From NCBI RefSeq assembly GCF_004799325.1, contig NZ_SSMD01000002.1, forward strand, positions 1 to 64,000: 64,000 nucleotides of DNA, written 5' to 3'. This stretch comes from Thalassobius vesicularis. Lineage in GTDB: Bacteria > Pseudomonadota > Alphaproteobacteria > Rhodobacterales > Rhodobacteraceae. The notes under the pieces are model-generated. The model made no database searches. It was not told where the DNA came from and saw only the letters and a program-made list of their open reading frames with translations. Made by a program: the position numbers and the translations under genes. This document shows positions 48,965 to 58,232 of this stretch, one piece after another; position 1 is the stretch's first letter, and each line of letters begins with the position of its first letter.

Positions 48965-50630
48965 CAACTTTTCGGCGCGACGAGTTCTATCGTCATCGCA
49001 AGGTTCTTGAATTCACCCTTCCTTACGCCCTGGACGATATCTGCCGGAAGCGCACTTGCTCCGCCAGTCACAACAAGAATTCTAAGACCGTCGGCCTTGT
49101 AGGGATGGGCATGAAGGTATGCCGTTATCTGTCGGACAATTTCCGCGACGAGGCTGGAGTGTATCCTATCGCCCGAAGCCGTACCTCCTGACGAGGCTGC
49201 TCTCTGAAAGTTCTCCGTCCAACCGCGTTCGCCGTCCGCGAAGAGAATATGTCCATCAGCCGCAGAGTGGATCGAGGGCTGCTGGTGAGGCGAAAGCCCC
49301 TGGATCCAATTCAGATACAGCGCCTCATTCTGCTCGTTCAGACGCAGAGTGCCGTCGATAGCATCCGCGGCCAGCTGAGATGACTTCGAAAGGTAGGCGG
49401 CAATCCACCTGAGCTTAAGGGGGTGTGACTGAAGCATGAGCACTCGGTCACCGTCGAAACCCTGCACGCAATCAGCATTCAGAAACTCTATCATGCCGGC
49501 TGGGACGTCGCCGTCCGGGATAAAGGCCCTGCGCGCCTCTGCTAGCAACGCCGACCACTGATCAAACACGTTGTTCAGCAATTCAGAGGAGAGACCATCC
49601 TTGCCCGCCTCATCCCGGAACCCTGATCGGATTTCCACCAATCGATTAATGATTGGATGCTGGAGGACATCCTCTGGGAGTGGCCGCGCGCTGCCATTCT
49701 CAAATGGCAGAACACGATGAGCCACTTCCTCAATCCAAGCCTCGCCACCCCGGTTCGAGGGTGCATGGTGCTCAGCGGTGACGGCTACTCTGTCCTCCCC
49801 GCAGACTGAAATCCAGAAAAGCGCAATGTAAGCCAGATCATCAGGCAGCCACTCGACGGCCAACTCGCTGTCGATCTCCGAGCCTTCTTCTCCATTCACG
49901 AGAACGAACTCGAGCGGAACGGGCAGCCAGACGGTTCCCTCGTCCTCCTCCGAAGACGCGGCATCCGAGGTCTCGGCGTCAGGATCGATCTCCTTCTTGA
50001 GCGGGGGGACAGGGCTTTGCCTCGTCAGGCGCTCATCGATATCGAGGGAAACCGATCCAATCCCATCTGCCAGAGAGTTCCGGATTTCGATTAGAGATCG
50101 TCCGTACAGGAAGGCAAAGAGCCCGATGGTTGAGGCATGTTGATCGCCGGCGACGGCGCCGATCCGCAGCTCGATCCTGTAATCGCCATCCTCAATAGCG
50201 TTCCTTTCTCGGAAATCTCCTGCAACCTTCGATAGCTTGATCAGGGGGTTCTCGACTCTCTCGACGGCGGGCGCGGCAAGTTTCTCGACCATTCGAAGCG
50301 TCTGCTTGGACAGCAGATCTTTCAACTGAAGCAGGCTGACATCCGCTGGCTCGCTCTCAAGAAACTTTCGGGCGTCGTCTCCCGATCTGTTGTTCAATCC
50401 GATCTCCACCGCGAGATCGTCAAATTCAGGCTTCCTCGACGAAGCGGTGTCCATGATCTCTTCTGCCACGCGCTGCCCCAGAGGCAGGCCTTTCACGTCC
50501 TTGCTGAAGACCTGTTCGAAGATCCGGTAGGGGATTTCCTCTCGTCTGTGCCTGGTCGGAGCGAGGCAGTATGTGGAGCATTCCTTACGCCAATGGACCT
50601 GCACATCGGGCTCGTAGGCTTCACCTTGCT
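48965..50630 (-). pseudogene. Internal fragment of a large protein, possibly a phage-defence ATPase
   Basis: An open frame runs from 50712 to 48754, but its first 27 codons are antisense to an IS21-family fragment and its last 60-70 are antisense to the integrase, so the true gene sequence is about 555 codons cut at both ends. Notable stretches are VLMLQSHPLKLRWIAAYLS and PYKADGLRILVVTGGASALP, which recall very large defence-linked ATP-binding proteins such as DptH, but I cannot fix the family. No Walker motif is in the part left. The lack of stops suggests a recent break. Confidence 0.5.
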
Positions 50631-50631
50631 C

Positions 50632-50808
50632 AGCTTCTCGGAATCGGCGCAGGTATTTGGCGATGCCAAGATGACCAGTGAGCTGCTCGACCGGCTCACA
50701 CACCGTTGCCACATCCTCGAAACCGGCGACGACAGTTATCGCTTCAAGGCCAGCTCCGAGGCGGCAAAGAAAAAACGAAAGAAGACGACGACTTTGACCA
50801 CAACATAA
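50632..50808 (+). pseudogene. IS21-family IstB-like helper ATPase, C-terminal fragment
   Basis: The last 58 codons of an IstB protein: VFGDAKMTSELLDRLTHRC, then ILETGDDSYRFK, ending in a Lys/Thr-rich tail. The expected Trp of FSEW is Ser here. Everything upstream (the ATPase core and the istA transposase) is missing, replaced by the reverse-oriented fragment. The IS21 right end follows at 50829-50879. Confidence 0.85.
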
Positions 50809-50828
50809 CCGCTGATAAACAATAAGGG

Positions 50829-50879
50829 TGGGTCAAATCTCGGTGAAAATACCGGGTCACTTCTCAGCGGAAATCAACA
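50829..50879. mobile_element. Right end of an IS21-family element
   Basis: Two imperfect tandem repeats, GGGTCAAATCTCGGTGAAAA and GGGTCACTTCTCAGCGGAAA, lead to the terminal AAATCAACA (TGTTGATTT on the other strand). Multiple 20-bp end repeats next to istB are typical of IS21. No left end is present in the window. Confidence 0.75.
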
Positions 50880-50957
50880 GGCATGGACAACCAACTTTTA
50901 CGTAAGTTGCCTTCCTCTGCCAATTAACACCGGCAACTAGCCTTAGTGGGGCTTACA

Positions 50958-50977
50958 AGGTGGGTTCATGGGTGGAC
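50958..50977 (+). repeat. Tandem GGTGGA motif beside tRNA-Leu
   Basis: AGGTGGGTTCATGGGTGGAC, two GGTGGR units with a 12-bp period, 54 nt before the CCA end of tRNA-Leu. The copy at 3910-3929 stands 56 nt before tRNA-Thr in the same orientation, which supports an att-associated role. Confidence 0.5.
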
Positions 50978-51031
50978 GAAATAGATCTCAACCGAGTAAG
51001 ATCCCGTAATAAAACAACTTTCTTGGAAAGT

Positions 51032-51118
51032 TGGTGCGGCCGAGAAGACTCGAACTTCCACTCCGGTTAAAGAACAGCGACCTCAACGCTGCGCGTCTAC
51101 CAATTCCGCCACGGCCGC
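51032..51118 (-). tRNA. tRNA-Leu(GAG), also the right attachment site of the island
   Basis: 87 nt with encoded CCA; long variable arm as in tRNA-Leu. Minus strand: acceptor GCGGCCG with CGGCCGC, anticodon stem-loop GCAGCGTTGAGGTCGCTG with GAG, T-arm GGAAGTTCGAGTCTTCT. The first 14 plus-strand bases (51032-51045) are repeated at 48124-48137, so the tRNA was the integration target and stays intact. Confidence 0.97.
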
Positions 51119-51196
51119 ACGTGATCAGGTAGTGGGGCGCGTATAGACGAGGGCGGCGCGGTTGTGAAGGGGCAATTTCGCGGATCGGCCAAAGCA

Positions 51197-51223
51197 AAAG
51201 GGCCGGTCAGTGACCGGCCCTTT
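51197..51223 (-). terminator. Terminator of the peptidoglycan-binding protein gene
   Basis: Long perfect stem AAAGGGCCGGTCA / TGACCGGCCCTTT around a single base (so a small loop forms from the inner bases). It lies 19 bp after the stop at 51242 and is almost symmetric, with A/T runs on both sides. Confidence 0.8.
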
Positions 51224-51241
51224 CTTTGATGTATCCTGCGG

Positions 51242-52840
51242 TTATTCCATCTTGAAGGTGGGCAGGGTCGAGGCCGGGCTGGCCGTCGGCAGACCGCCAC
51301 CGTTCAGCGCCGCCGAGGCCGCGCGGATCACGTCCATCCGCTCGGGCTGGCCGGGGGCAAAGACGGGCTCCACACCGCTGTCCAGCGCCTGCAGCGCCAT
51401 GTCATACCAGGGCTGTGCCAGTTGCGCCGATTGCGGGGCGCCAAAGCCTTGCGACAGGTGGTGACCCACCAGTTCGGCATAGGGGGTCTGGCCGACGCCG
51501 ACCATCAGCAGGGCCGATCCCAGCGCCACGTCCATCTTGTCGCGGCGATAGCCCGAGTAGAGGCAGATGCGCGCGGTCGCAGCCAGTTGCTGGATCGACA
51601 TGTTCGAGCCCAGAACGAACTTCTGCACGTCGCCCTTCAGGGACATCGCGTCCGAGCTGCCCAAGCTGTCGACATAGGGCTGCAGCGCCGGGCCGAACGC
51701 GTCGCATTGCGTGTCGATCTGGGCCTGGCTGGCGCCTTGCACCTTGGCGGCCATCGCCTCGCCGGTGCCGATGGCATAGGTCCGGGTCAGGCAGAACTGC
51801 TCGGACAGGGCCAGGTCGGGATCACGCAGGTTCGACACGGTCATGAAACCGCCATTGGAATTGGTCAGCAGGCTGACCTTGCTGCAATGGCTGGCCAGCG
51901 ACGCCTGCGGCGGCTCGCTCGGGGCCATGTTGAACGGCTTGATCGTCGCCATGCCGCCGGACTGCCCCGACGCCATCACGGTGGACGGCGCGGCGGGCTG
52001 CATCGGCGCGGGTTGGGCCGGCGCTGCGGCTGTCATCGTGCCCTGCTCGCGCAGCGAACAGGTGGTCAGATGGCAGCTGAAGCTGGCCGGGGTCACGCCG
52101 CGCGCCTGGAAATCAATGCGGCGATAGCCTTCGGGCGCCGAGGCAAAGACCATCACGGTGCAATGCGACGCGCCGCACCAGAACGAGCTGCCCGACACCG
52201 AGGTATCCAGGATGTAGTCGTTCTTGCCGTCATTGTTCATATCCGCCAGCTGCATGAAGCCCGACCGCTGCATCAGCTGCTCGGCGCTGGGTTCGGTGCT
52301 GGAGGCGATCTCGTCAATCGCATTGCTGACTTCGATCGGCAGGCCGCCGTAGCCGGTGGAATAGCCTGCGGTACGGGTGCCCTGCGCCTCGTCACGCCAG
52401 ACGATCAGCACGCCGCGCACGCCCTGCGGGCCCTGCATCGCCTTGATGACCTGCGGGCCGCCGATCTGCGCGCGGTTGTAGGACGAAACCAGGAAGTCAC
52501 GCTCGTACTGGGTCAGCTGGCCGGTGGCCGGATAGCCCATGAATGCCTGATAGTTCGCAACGGCCTGACGCGACCGCGACCCCATCACGCCATCTGCGGT
52601 GCCCGCTGGAAACCCGAAATAGTTCAACGAGGTCTGCACCTCGCGGTTCTGCTGTCGGGTGACCGAGTTGGCGTTGTTGGTATAAGTGCGTCGCTTGTTC
52701 TTGTTGGCCTCGTTGACGATGACCCCGCCAATCAGACCGCCGACAATCGCCGCGCCAAGATTATCTGCAAAGACAGGGGCAGTCATAGAGGTCAGGACCA
52801 AAGCTGCCGCCAAGGTGGTTTTAAGCGTCTTGGAAATCAT
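51242..52840 (-). CDS. Exported protein with peptidoglycan-binding domain
   Basis: 532 residues. Signal peptide (about 1-25, ending VFADN), a glycine zipper-like helix (LGAAIVGGLIGGVIVNEANK), then a PGBD-1-type domain (QTSLNYFGFPAGTADGVMGSRSRQAV, about 68-110). The middle has ADMNNDGKNDYILDTSVSGSSFW, a secreted VCBS/FG-GAP-like Ca-binding look, and a C-terminal helical domain of about 180 residues follows a Met/Pro/Ala-rich linker. It is probably an envelope protein tied to the cell wall; no enzymatic motif is seen. The upstream 118 bp separate it from divergent lipB. Confidence 0.8.
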   Translation of the reverse strand: MISKTLKTTLAAALVLTSMTAPVFADNLGAAIVGGLIGGVIVNEANKNKRRTYTNNANSVTRQQNREVQTSLNYFGFPAGTADGVMGSRSRQAVANYQAFMGYPATGQLTQYERDFLVSSYNRAQIGGPQVIKAMQGPQGVRGVLIVWRDEAQGTRTAGYSTGYGGLPIEVSNAIDEIASSTEPSAEQLMQRSGFMQLADMNNDGKNDYILDTSVSGSSFWCGASHCTVMVFASAPEGYRRIDFQARGVTPASFSCHLTTCSLREQGTMTAAAPAQPAPMQPAAPSTVMASGQSGGMATIKPFNMAPSEPPQASLASHCSKVSLLTNSNGGFMTVSNLRDPDLALSEQFCLTRTYAIGTGEAMAAKVQGASQAQIDTQCDAFGPALQPYVDSLGSSDAMSLKGDVQKFVLGSNMSIQQLAATARICLYSGYRRDKMDVALGSALLMVGVGQTPYAELVGHHLSQGFGAPQSAQLAQPWYDMALQALDSGVEPVFAPGQPERMDVIRAASAALNGGGLPTASPASTLPTFKME

Positions 52841-52958
52841 CCCTTGCGCTCCTTATAAAGTGAAACAATGGAATCAGCGTAGCCCAGACCTTTCGGACGG
52901 GCGACAAAAAACGCCCTGCTGCCTCCTGCATTTGTAGGGCTGGAACGGAAAAACACAC

Positions 52959-53612
52959 ATGGTCGAGTGGATTACGACAGAGGGCCTGACCGGATATGAC
53001 GACGCCGTCGCCTTCATGGAGGCCCGCGCGGCTGCAATTCATGCAGGTGAGTCGGACGAATGCATCTGGCTGGTCGAGCATCCGCCGCTCTACACCGCTG
53101 GCACCTCGGCCAAGCCTGCGGACCTGACAGACCCCGACCGCTTTCCGGTCTACCCGTCCAAACGCGGCGGGCAGTACACCTATCACGGGCCGGGGCAGCG
53201 GGTGGTCTATGTGATGCTGGACGTGGCCAAGCGCGGGCATGACGTGCGCAAGTTCGTGCAGCAGCTAGAGGAATGGGTGATCGCCACGCTGGACCAGTTC
53301 AACGTGAAGGGCGAAATCCGCGAGGGCCGCGTCGGCGTCTGGGTCGTGCGCAATGACCGTCCGCTGCGGTTCGACGGCAAACCGCAAGAGGACAAGATCG
53401 CGGCGATTGGCATCCGACTGCGCAAATGGGTCAGCTTCCACGGGATCTCGATCAACGTGGAGCCGGACCTGAGCCATTTTTCCGGCATCGTGCCCTGCGG
53501 CATCACCGAGCATGGCGTCACCAGCCTGGTCGATCTGGGATTACCGGTCGAAATGGGCGATCTGGACGTCGCGCTGCGCGTAACGTTCGAGAAAGTGTTC
53601 GGCGAGGGGTAA
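52959..53612 (+). CDS. lipB: Octanoyl-[ACP]:protein N-octanoyltransferase
   Basis: 217 residues. LipB marks are [20 protein letters not shown], the Lys in [17 protein letters not shown] and the catalytic Cys in [17 protein letters not shown]. It moves octanoyl groups from acyl carrier protein to lipoyl domains, where LipA inserts sulfur. It is monocistronic here, divergent from the peptidoglycan-binding gene. Convergent with argC, 41 bp apart. Confidence 0.96.
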   Translation: MVEWITTEGLTGYDDAVAFMEARAAAIHAGESDECIWLVEHPPLYTAGTSAKPADLTDPDRFPVYPSKRGGQYTYHGPGQRVVYVMLDVAKRGHDVRKFVQQLEEWVIATLDQFNVKGEIREGRVGVWVVRNDRPLRFDGKPQEDKIAAIGIRLRKWVSFHGISINVEPDLSHFSGIVPCGITEHGVTSLVDLGLPVEMGDLDVALRVTFEKVFGEG

Positions 53613-53653
53613 GCCCCCTCGCCCGCCCTGACGGGCTGTTTCGGTCAGCGCGC

Positions 53654-54562
53654 TCAGGCGCCGATCATCAGGTCCAGGTTCTGGACGGCAGCGCCCGAAG
53701 CGCCCTTTCCCAGGTTATCCAGCACCGCGATCAGAACCACGCGCCCGGTGGCCGCGTCGCCGCGCACCGAGATGTTCAGGAAATTGGTGTCGTTCAGCTC
53801 GGTCGGCACGATGCGGCTGTCCTGATCCTCGATCGGCATGACGCGGATGTTGCCGCCGGTGCCATAATGGGCCGACAGCGCATCATGCAGCGACTGCATG
53901 GTTGCCCCGGTGCCCAGCGAGGACAGGTGCAGCGGGATCTGCACGGCCATGCCTTGCGCGAAATTGCCCACGGCGGGGACAAAGATCGGCGTCACCGACA
54001 GGCCGGCGTATTTCACGATCTCCGGCAGGTGCTTGTGCTTCTGGCCGGTGGCATAGACGAAATGCGCAGGCGCGGTGCCGTCCTCATACTCGCCGATCAT
54101 CGCCTTGCCGCCGCCGGTATAGCCCGACACGGCGTTGATGGTGATCGGGAAATCGGCCGGAATCTGACCCGCCGCAACCAGCGGGGCCAGCAGCGCGATT
54201 GCGCCGGTCGAGTAGCAGCCCGGATTGGCGACATAGCGCGCAGACTTGATCCGCTCGGCCTGGGCGGCCGACAGCTCGGGCAGGCCAAAGGCCCAATCGG
54301 GATTGACCCGGTGCGCGGTCGAGGCGTCGATGATCCGCACCTTCAGATCGGCAGACAGCGCGACGGCAGCCTTGGCCGCATCGTCGGGCAGGCACAGGAT
54401 CGCCACGTCGGCCTCGGCAAAAGCCTCGTACCGGGCGGAATCCTCTTTCCTCCGCGCGGGATCAACCTGCACCAACTGGATGTCCGGGCGCGAGATCAGG
54501 CGGTCACGGATCTGCAACCCCGTGGTTCCGGCTTCGCCGTCAATGAATACCTTGGTCGTCAT
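53654..54562 (-). CDS. argC: N-acetyl-gamma-glutamyl-phosphate reductase (type 2)
   Basis: 302 residues, the short type-2 length. NADP-binding start KVFIDGEAGTTGLQIRDRL, catalytic Cys in VANPGCYSTGAIALL and later GYTGGGKAMIGEYE and VYATGQKHKHLPEI. It reduces N-acetylglutamyl phosphate to the semialdehyde in arginine synthesis. GGAGGACGCC precedes the ATG at 54562. Nearby carA at 58433, which makes carbamoyl phosphate for arginine and pyrimidines, is not in the same operon. Confidence 0.95.
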   Translation of the reverse strand: MTTKVFIDGEAGTTGLQIRDRLISRPDIQLVQVDPARRKEDSARYEAFAEADVAILCLPDDAAKAAVALSADLKVRIIDASTAHRVNPDWAFGLPELSAAQAERIKSARYVANPGCYSTGAIALLAPLVAAGQIPADFPITINAVSGYTGGGKAMIGEYEDGTAPAHFVYATGQKHKHLPEIVKYAGLSVTPIFVPAVGNFAQGMAVQIPLHLSSLGTGATMQSLHDALSAHYGTGGNIRVMPIEDQDSRIVPTELNDTNFLNISVRGDAATGRVVLIAVLDNLGKGASGAAVQNLDLMIGA

Positions 54563-54778
54563 GGCGTCCTCCTGATCTGTTTGATATGGTTCCCTCGCCT
54601 ACATCGGCAAGCCGCAAAGCAGAAGTCCCCTCGGCATCAAATCGCCGAAAAAGCCCCGCAAACCCGCGCATTTTCCCGAAGTGCGACAATTCTGCCGGAG
54701 AAACGACTGTTGCCCCTGAGCTTGGGTGCAGTAGATATACGGTCAACGTCTAACCCCAACCGACACAGAGGAAAGCTA

Positions 54779-55168
54779 ATGAAAATCGCACTGATCGCTT
54801 CCGCCGCCCTGCTGGCCCTGGCCGCACCCGCCATCGCCGGCGACGCCGCAAAGGGCGAAGACCTGTTCAAGAAATGCAAATCCTGCCACATGATCGTGGC
54901 ACCCGATGGCACCGAGATCCAGAAGGGCGGCAAGACCGGCCCGAACCTGTATGGCGTTGTTGGCCACACTGCAGGCAAAGTCGACGGCTTCAAATATTCC
55001 AAGGCGCTGGCTGCTGCCGATTTCGTGTGGGACGAGGCAAAAATCGCTGAGTTCGTCGTCGACCCCAAAGCCTTCCTGGGCGACAAGTCGAAGATGACCT
55101 TCAAGCTGAAAAAAGGCGGCGAAGATGTCGCGGCCTACCTGGCATCGGTCGGTCCGAAGTCCGAGTAA
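54779..55168 (+). CDS. Soluble cytochrome c (c2/c550 type)
   Basis: 129 residues. Signal peptide (about 1-20, ending PAIA), mature class I cytochrome with KKCKSCHMI and axial Met in DKSKMTFKL. The insertion DGTEIQKGGKTGPNLYG and the rest resemble alphaproteobacterial c550 or c2. It may carry electrons from the bc1 complex or from Sox proteins to the oxidase. AGGAAAGCTA precedes the ATG. ctaD follows after a 308-bp gap with its own promoter region. Confidence 0.93.
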   Translation: MKIALIASAALLALAAPAIAGDAAKGEDLFKKCKSCHMIVAPDGTEIQKGGKTGPNLYGVVGHTAGKVDGFKYSKALAAADFVWDEAKIAEFVVDPKAFLGDKSKMTFKLKKGGEDVAAYLASVGPKSE

Positions 55169-55476
55169 TCCTCGGCCCTCAGCAAGATCAGAAACGGCGC
55201 GCGGCACACCACCGCGCGCCGTTTTCATGTCTGGGAAATGCATGATTTCGTACGATTCGCGCCGAAAACCGTACGGCACCCCGCAGCAACGGCCCGGACG
55301 GTATGCAGCCCCGGCAAAGCAACCGGAATTTCAACAGGGTGCGACAAAATTATTTGACCTAGATCAAATTCAGCAATTGCCGCCATCCGCGCGGCATTCT
55401 AAAACCGGAATTGGACCGCGGGCGCAGGGAGTCACTCTCTCTGCGCCTTTCAACACACCAACAGGAGGCACAGAGT
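55169..55476. other. 308-bp regulatory region between cytochrome c and ctaD
   Basis: No gene is visible. The first part has a GC-rich hairpin region near 55196-55222 (GGCGCGCGGC with CCGCGCGCCG), likely the terminator of the cytochrome gene. The second part holds an FNR-type box at 55354-55367 and ends in AGGAGG at 55463-55468, the ctaD ribosome site. Confidence 0.6.
55354..55367. promoter_or_regulatory. FnrL/FNR-type box upstream of ctaD
   Basis: TTGACCTAGATCAA, one mismatch from the consensus TTGAT-N4-ATCAA, 110 bp before the ctaD start. It suggests oxygen-dependent control of the oxidase by an FNR-family regulator. The regulator gene is not in the window. Confidence 0.7.
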
Positions 55477-57150
55477 ATGGCAGACGCAGCCATCCACGGC
55501 CACGGACATCACGATGAGCGCGGGTTCTTCACCCGCTGGTTCATGTCCACGAACCACAAGGATATCGGTATCCTTTACCTGATCACGTCGGCACTCGTCG
55601 GCCTGGTCTCTGTTTGTTTCACCGTTTACATGCGCCTCGAGCTGATGGAGCCCGGCGTGCAGTACATGTGCCTGGAAGGCGCGCGCTTTACCGCCGCTGC
55701 CGCCGGCGAATGTACCCCGAACGGTCACCTCTGGAACGTCATGATCACCTATCACGGCGTTCTGATGATGTTCTTCGTCGTGATCCCCGCCCTGTTCGGC
55801 GGCTTCGGCAACTACTTCATGCCGCTGCAGATCGGCGCGCCGGACATGGCGTTCCCGCGCATGAACAACCTGTCGTTCTGGCTGTATTTCGCAGGCACCT
55901 CGCTGGGCGTCGCCTCGCTGCTGAGCCCCGGTGGCAACGGTCAGCTGGGGTCGGGCGTGGGCTGGGTTCTGTACCCGCCGCTGTCGACCACCGAAGGCGG
56001 CATGTCGATGGACCTGGCGATCTTCGCGGTGCACGTTTCGGGTGCTTCGTCGATCCTGGGCGCGATCAACATGATCACCACCTTCCTTAACATGCGTGCC
56101 CCCGGCATGACCCTGTTCAAGGTTCCGCTGTTCTCGTGGTCGATCTTCGTCACCTCGTGGCTGATCCTGCTGTCGCTGCCGGTTCTGGCAGGCGCAATCA
56201 CCATGCTGCTGACCGACCGTAACTTCGGCACCACCTTCTTTGACCCCGCTGGTGGCGGCGACCCGATCCTGTACCAGCACATCCTGTGGTTCTTCGGTCA
56301 CCCCGAAGTGTACATCGTGATCCTGCCCGGCTTTGGCCTGGTCAGCCACGTGTTCGCCACCTTCGCACGCAAGCCGGTCTTCGGTTACCTGCCGATGGTG
56401 TGGGCACTGATCGCGATCGGCGCACTGGGCTTTGTCGTGTGGGCGCACCACATGTACACCGTTGGCATGTCGCTGACCCAGCAGTCCTACTTCATGCTGG
56501 CCACGATGGTCATCGCGGTTCCGACCGGCGTTAAGATCTTCTCGTGGATTGCAACGCTGTGGGGCGGCTCGATCGAGTTCAAGACCCCGATGCTGTTCGC
56601 CTTCGGCTTCCTGGTGCTGTTCACCATCGGTGGCGTGACCGGGATCGTCCTGAGCCAGGCTGGCGTGGACCGCGCATATCACGACACCTACTACGTCGTG
56701 GCGCACTTCCACTACACCATGTCGATGGGTGCGGCCTTTACCATCTTTGCCGGGATTTACTTCTATCTGGGCAAGATGTCGGGCCGTCAGTACCCCGAGT
56801 TCTTCGGCAAGCTGCACTTCTGGATGTTCTTCATCGGCGTCAACCTGACGTTCTTCCCGCAGCACTTCCTGGGTCGCCAGGGCATGCCGCGCCGCTACAT
56901 CGACTATCCCGAGGCCTTCGCCTACTGGAACAAGATCTCGTCGATGGGTGCGTTCCTGTCCTTCGCCTCGTTCGTGCTGTTCTTCGGTATCGTGATCTAC
57001 ACCCTGCTGAAGGGCAAGCGCGTCACCGAGAACAACTACTGGAACGAATACGCGGATACCCTGGAATGGACCCTGCCCTCGCCGCCGCCCGAACATACGT
57101 TCGAAACGCTGCCCAAGCAGGAAGACTGGGACAAGGGCCACGCGCACTAA
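55477..57150 (+). CDS. ctaD: Cytochrome c oxidase subunit I (aa3 type)
   Basis: 557 residues from the ATG at 55477, with AGGAGG eight bases upstream. Twelve membrane helices. Heme and CuB ligands are in [15 protein letters not shown] (His), [17 protein letters not shown] (His-Tyr crosslink), WAHHMYTVG (two His) and [12 protein letters not shown] (two His). It reduces O2 to water and pumps protons. Subunits II and III (ctaC, ctaE) are not adjacent, which is common for this lineage. It lies next to the cytochrome c gene that may feed it. Confidence 0.97.
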   Translation: MADAAIHGHGHHDERGFFTRWFMSTNHKDIGILYLITSALVGLVSVCFTVYMRLELMEPGVQYMCLEGARFTAAAAGECTPNGHLWNVMITYHGVLMMFFVVIPALFGGFGNYFMPLQIGAPDMAFPRMNNLSFWLYFAGTSLGVASLLSPGGNGQLGSGVGWVLYPPLSTTEGGMSMDLAIFAVHVSGASSILGAINMITTFLNMRAPGMTLFKVPLFSWSIFVTSWLILLSLPVLAGAITMLLTDRNFGTTFFDPAGGGDPILYQHILWFFGHPEVYIVILPGFGLVSHVFATFARKPVFGYLPMVWALIAIGALGFVVWAHHMYTVGMSLTQQSYFMLATMVIAVPTGVKIFSWIATLWGGSIEFKTPMLFAFGFLVLFTIGGVTGIVLSQAGVDRAYHDTYYVVAHFHYTMSMGAAFTIFAGIYFYLGKMSGRQYPEFFGKLHFWMFFIGVNLTFFPQHFLGRQGMPRRYIDYPEAFAYWNKISSMGAFLSFASFVLFFGIVIYTLLKGKRVTENNYWNEYADTLEWTLPSPPPEHTFETLPKQEDWDKGHAH

Positions 57151-57175
57151 GCGCCACAGCCTGATCCGAAATACC

Positions 57176-57210
57176 GCAGGCCCCGGAGATGATCCGGGGC
57201 CTGCTTTTTT
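57176..57210 (+). terminator. Intrinsic terminator of ctaD
   Basis: Perfect 11-bp stem GCAGGCCCCGG / CCGGGGCCTGC with a 7-nt loop, followed by TTTTTT, 26 bp after the ctaD stop. Confidence 0.9.
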
Positions 57211-57232
57211 ATGAAAGCAGCAGAAAGCGCCC

Positions 57233-57727
57233 ATGCCGTATCAGTGGACCACCGAGGACAGCACCAACGCCCCGCAGCTGCGGCTGTGGCCGCACAGGTC
57301 ACTGCCGCGCCGGGGCTTTGCGGCGATGATCCTGCTGGCCTTCGTACTGGGGACGGTGCCGCTGTACGGGTTGATCGGGACGGTGTTCCTGTGGGGGCTG
57401 TTGCCGTTCATCCTGGCGATGGTGGGCGCGCTGTGGTGGGGGCTGGAGAGGTCCTATCGCGACGCCGAGATCCTGGAGACGCTGACCCTGCGCCCCGACG
57501 ACATGCTGGAGCTGCGACACGTCCCTGCCAAGGGCGAGGCGCAAAGCTGGGAGTGCAACGTCTACTGGACCCGGGTCGAGATGCACGTTCAGGGCGGCCC
57601 GGTGCCGTTCTACCTGACGCTGGCCGGCAACGGCCGCCTGGTCGAGATCGGCAGCTTCCTGTCCGAGGACGAACGCAAGGCCCTGCACGGCGAGCTGGCC
57701 GACTTCATCCGCAGCCACCGCAAATAA
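57233..57727 (+). CDS. DUF2244 membrane protein
   Basis: 164 residues. Two hydrophobic helices in tandem (about 30-68) flanked by soluble parts; the C-terminal half has LELRHVPAKGEAQSWECNVYW and LVEIGSFLSEDERKAL, the DUF2244 pattern. Such genes accompany cytochrome oxidase or assembly genes in alphaproteobacteria, but the function is unknown to me. It lies 82 bp after ctaD behind a terminator. It converges with the YqeY-like gene over a shared terminator. Confidence 0.85.
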   Translation: MPYQWTTEDSTNAPQLRLWPHRSLPRRGFAAMILLAFVLGTVPLYGLIGTVFLWGLLPFILAMVGALWWGLERSYRDAEILETLTLRPDDMLELRHVPAKGEAQSWECNVYWTRVEMHVQGGPVPFYLTLAGNGRLVEIGSFLSEDERKALHGELADFIRSHRK

Positions 57728-57730
57728 AAA

Positions 57731-57747
57731 GGGCCCCGAAGGGCCCC
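57731..57747. terminator. Bidirectional terminator
   Basis: Stem GGGCCCC / GGGGCCC with loop GAA between the DUF2244 stop and the YqeY-like stop. A-run before it (TTTTT on the minus strand) favours termination of the minus-strand gene. Confidence 0.8.
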
Positions 57748-57770
57748 TTGGTCACCGTATCCGGCGCAGA

Positions 57771-58232
57771 TCAGGCCGACAGGCGATCCTTGACCAGCGG
57801 GCCGACCGCGCCGAAATCCATCTGGCCGGTGTATTTGCCCTTCAGCTCGCCCATGACCTTGCCCATGTCGCGAATCGAGCTGGCCCCGATTGCGGCAATC
57901 GCGGCGTCCACGGCGGCGGTCACCTCGTCGGCGCTCAGCTGGCGCGGCAGGAAATCCTCGATCACCGGGACTTCGGCCAGTTCCCGTTCGGCCAGGTCCA
58001 GACGGCCGCCCTCTTCGTAGGTGCGCGCGCTTTCCTGGCGCTGCTTCACCATTTTACCAAGAATGGCCAGAACTTCGCTGTCATCGACTCCGTCATCGCG
58101 CCCATCCCCACGGGCTGCGATATCGCGATCCTTGATGGCGGCGTTGATCAGGCGCAGAGTGGACAGGCGCGCGGCGTCCTTGTCCTTCATGGCCTGTTTC
58201 AGGGCCGTGTTGATCCGGTCTCGGAGTTGCAT
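57771..58232 (-). CDS. GatB/YqeY domain protein
   Basis: 153 residues. The YqeY pattern is clear: LRDRINTALKQAMKDKDAARLSTLRLI, then ILGKMVKQRQESARTYEEGGR and DMGKVMGELKGKYTGQMDFG. The domain is shared with the tRNA-binding tail of the GatB amidotransferase subunit. Stand-alone YqeY is widespread but its role is not settled; it may touch tRNA. It is divergent from carA (200 bp), which is the usual alphaproteobacterial neighbourhood. Confidence 0.92.
   Translation of the reverse strand: MQLRDRINTALKQAMKDKDAARLSTLRLINAAIKDRDIAARGDGRDDGVDDSEVLAILGKMVKQRQESARTYEEGGRLDLAERELAEVPVIEDFLPRQLSADEVTAAVDAAIAAIGASSIRDMGKVMGELKGKYTGQMDFGAVGPLVKDRLSA

Noticed and set aside
50548-50631. Upstream part of the IstB-like frame
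   Set aside because: This part is antisense to the large-protein fragment and does not match IstB; only 50632 onwards does.
55450-57234. Open frame of 594 codons on the minus strand
   Set aside because: It is antisense to ctaD, whose conserved metal ligands prove the plus strand is coding.
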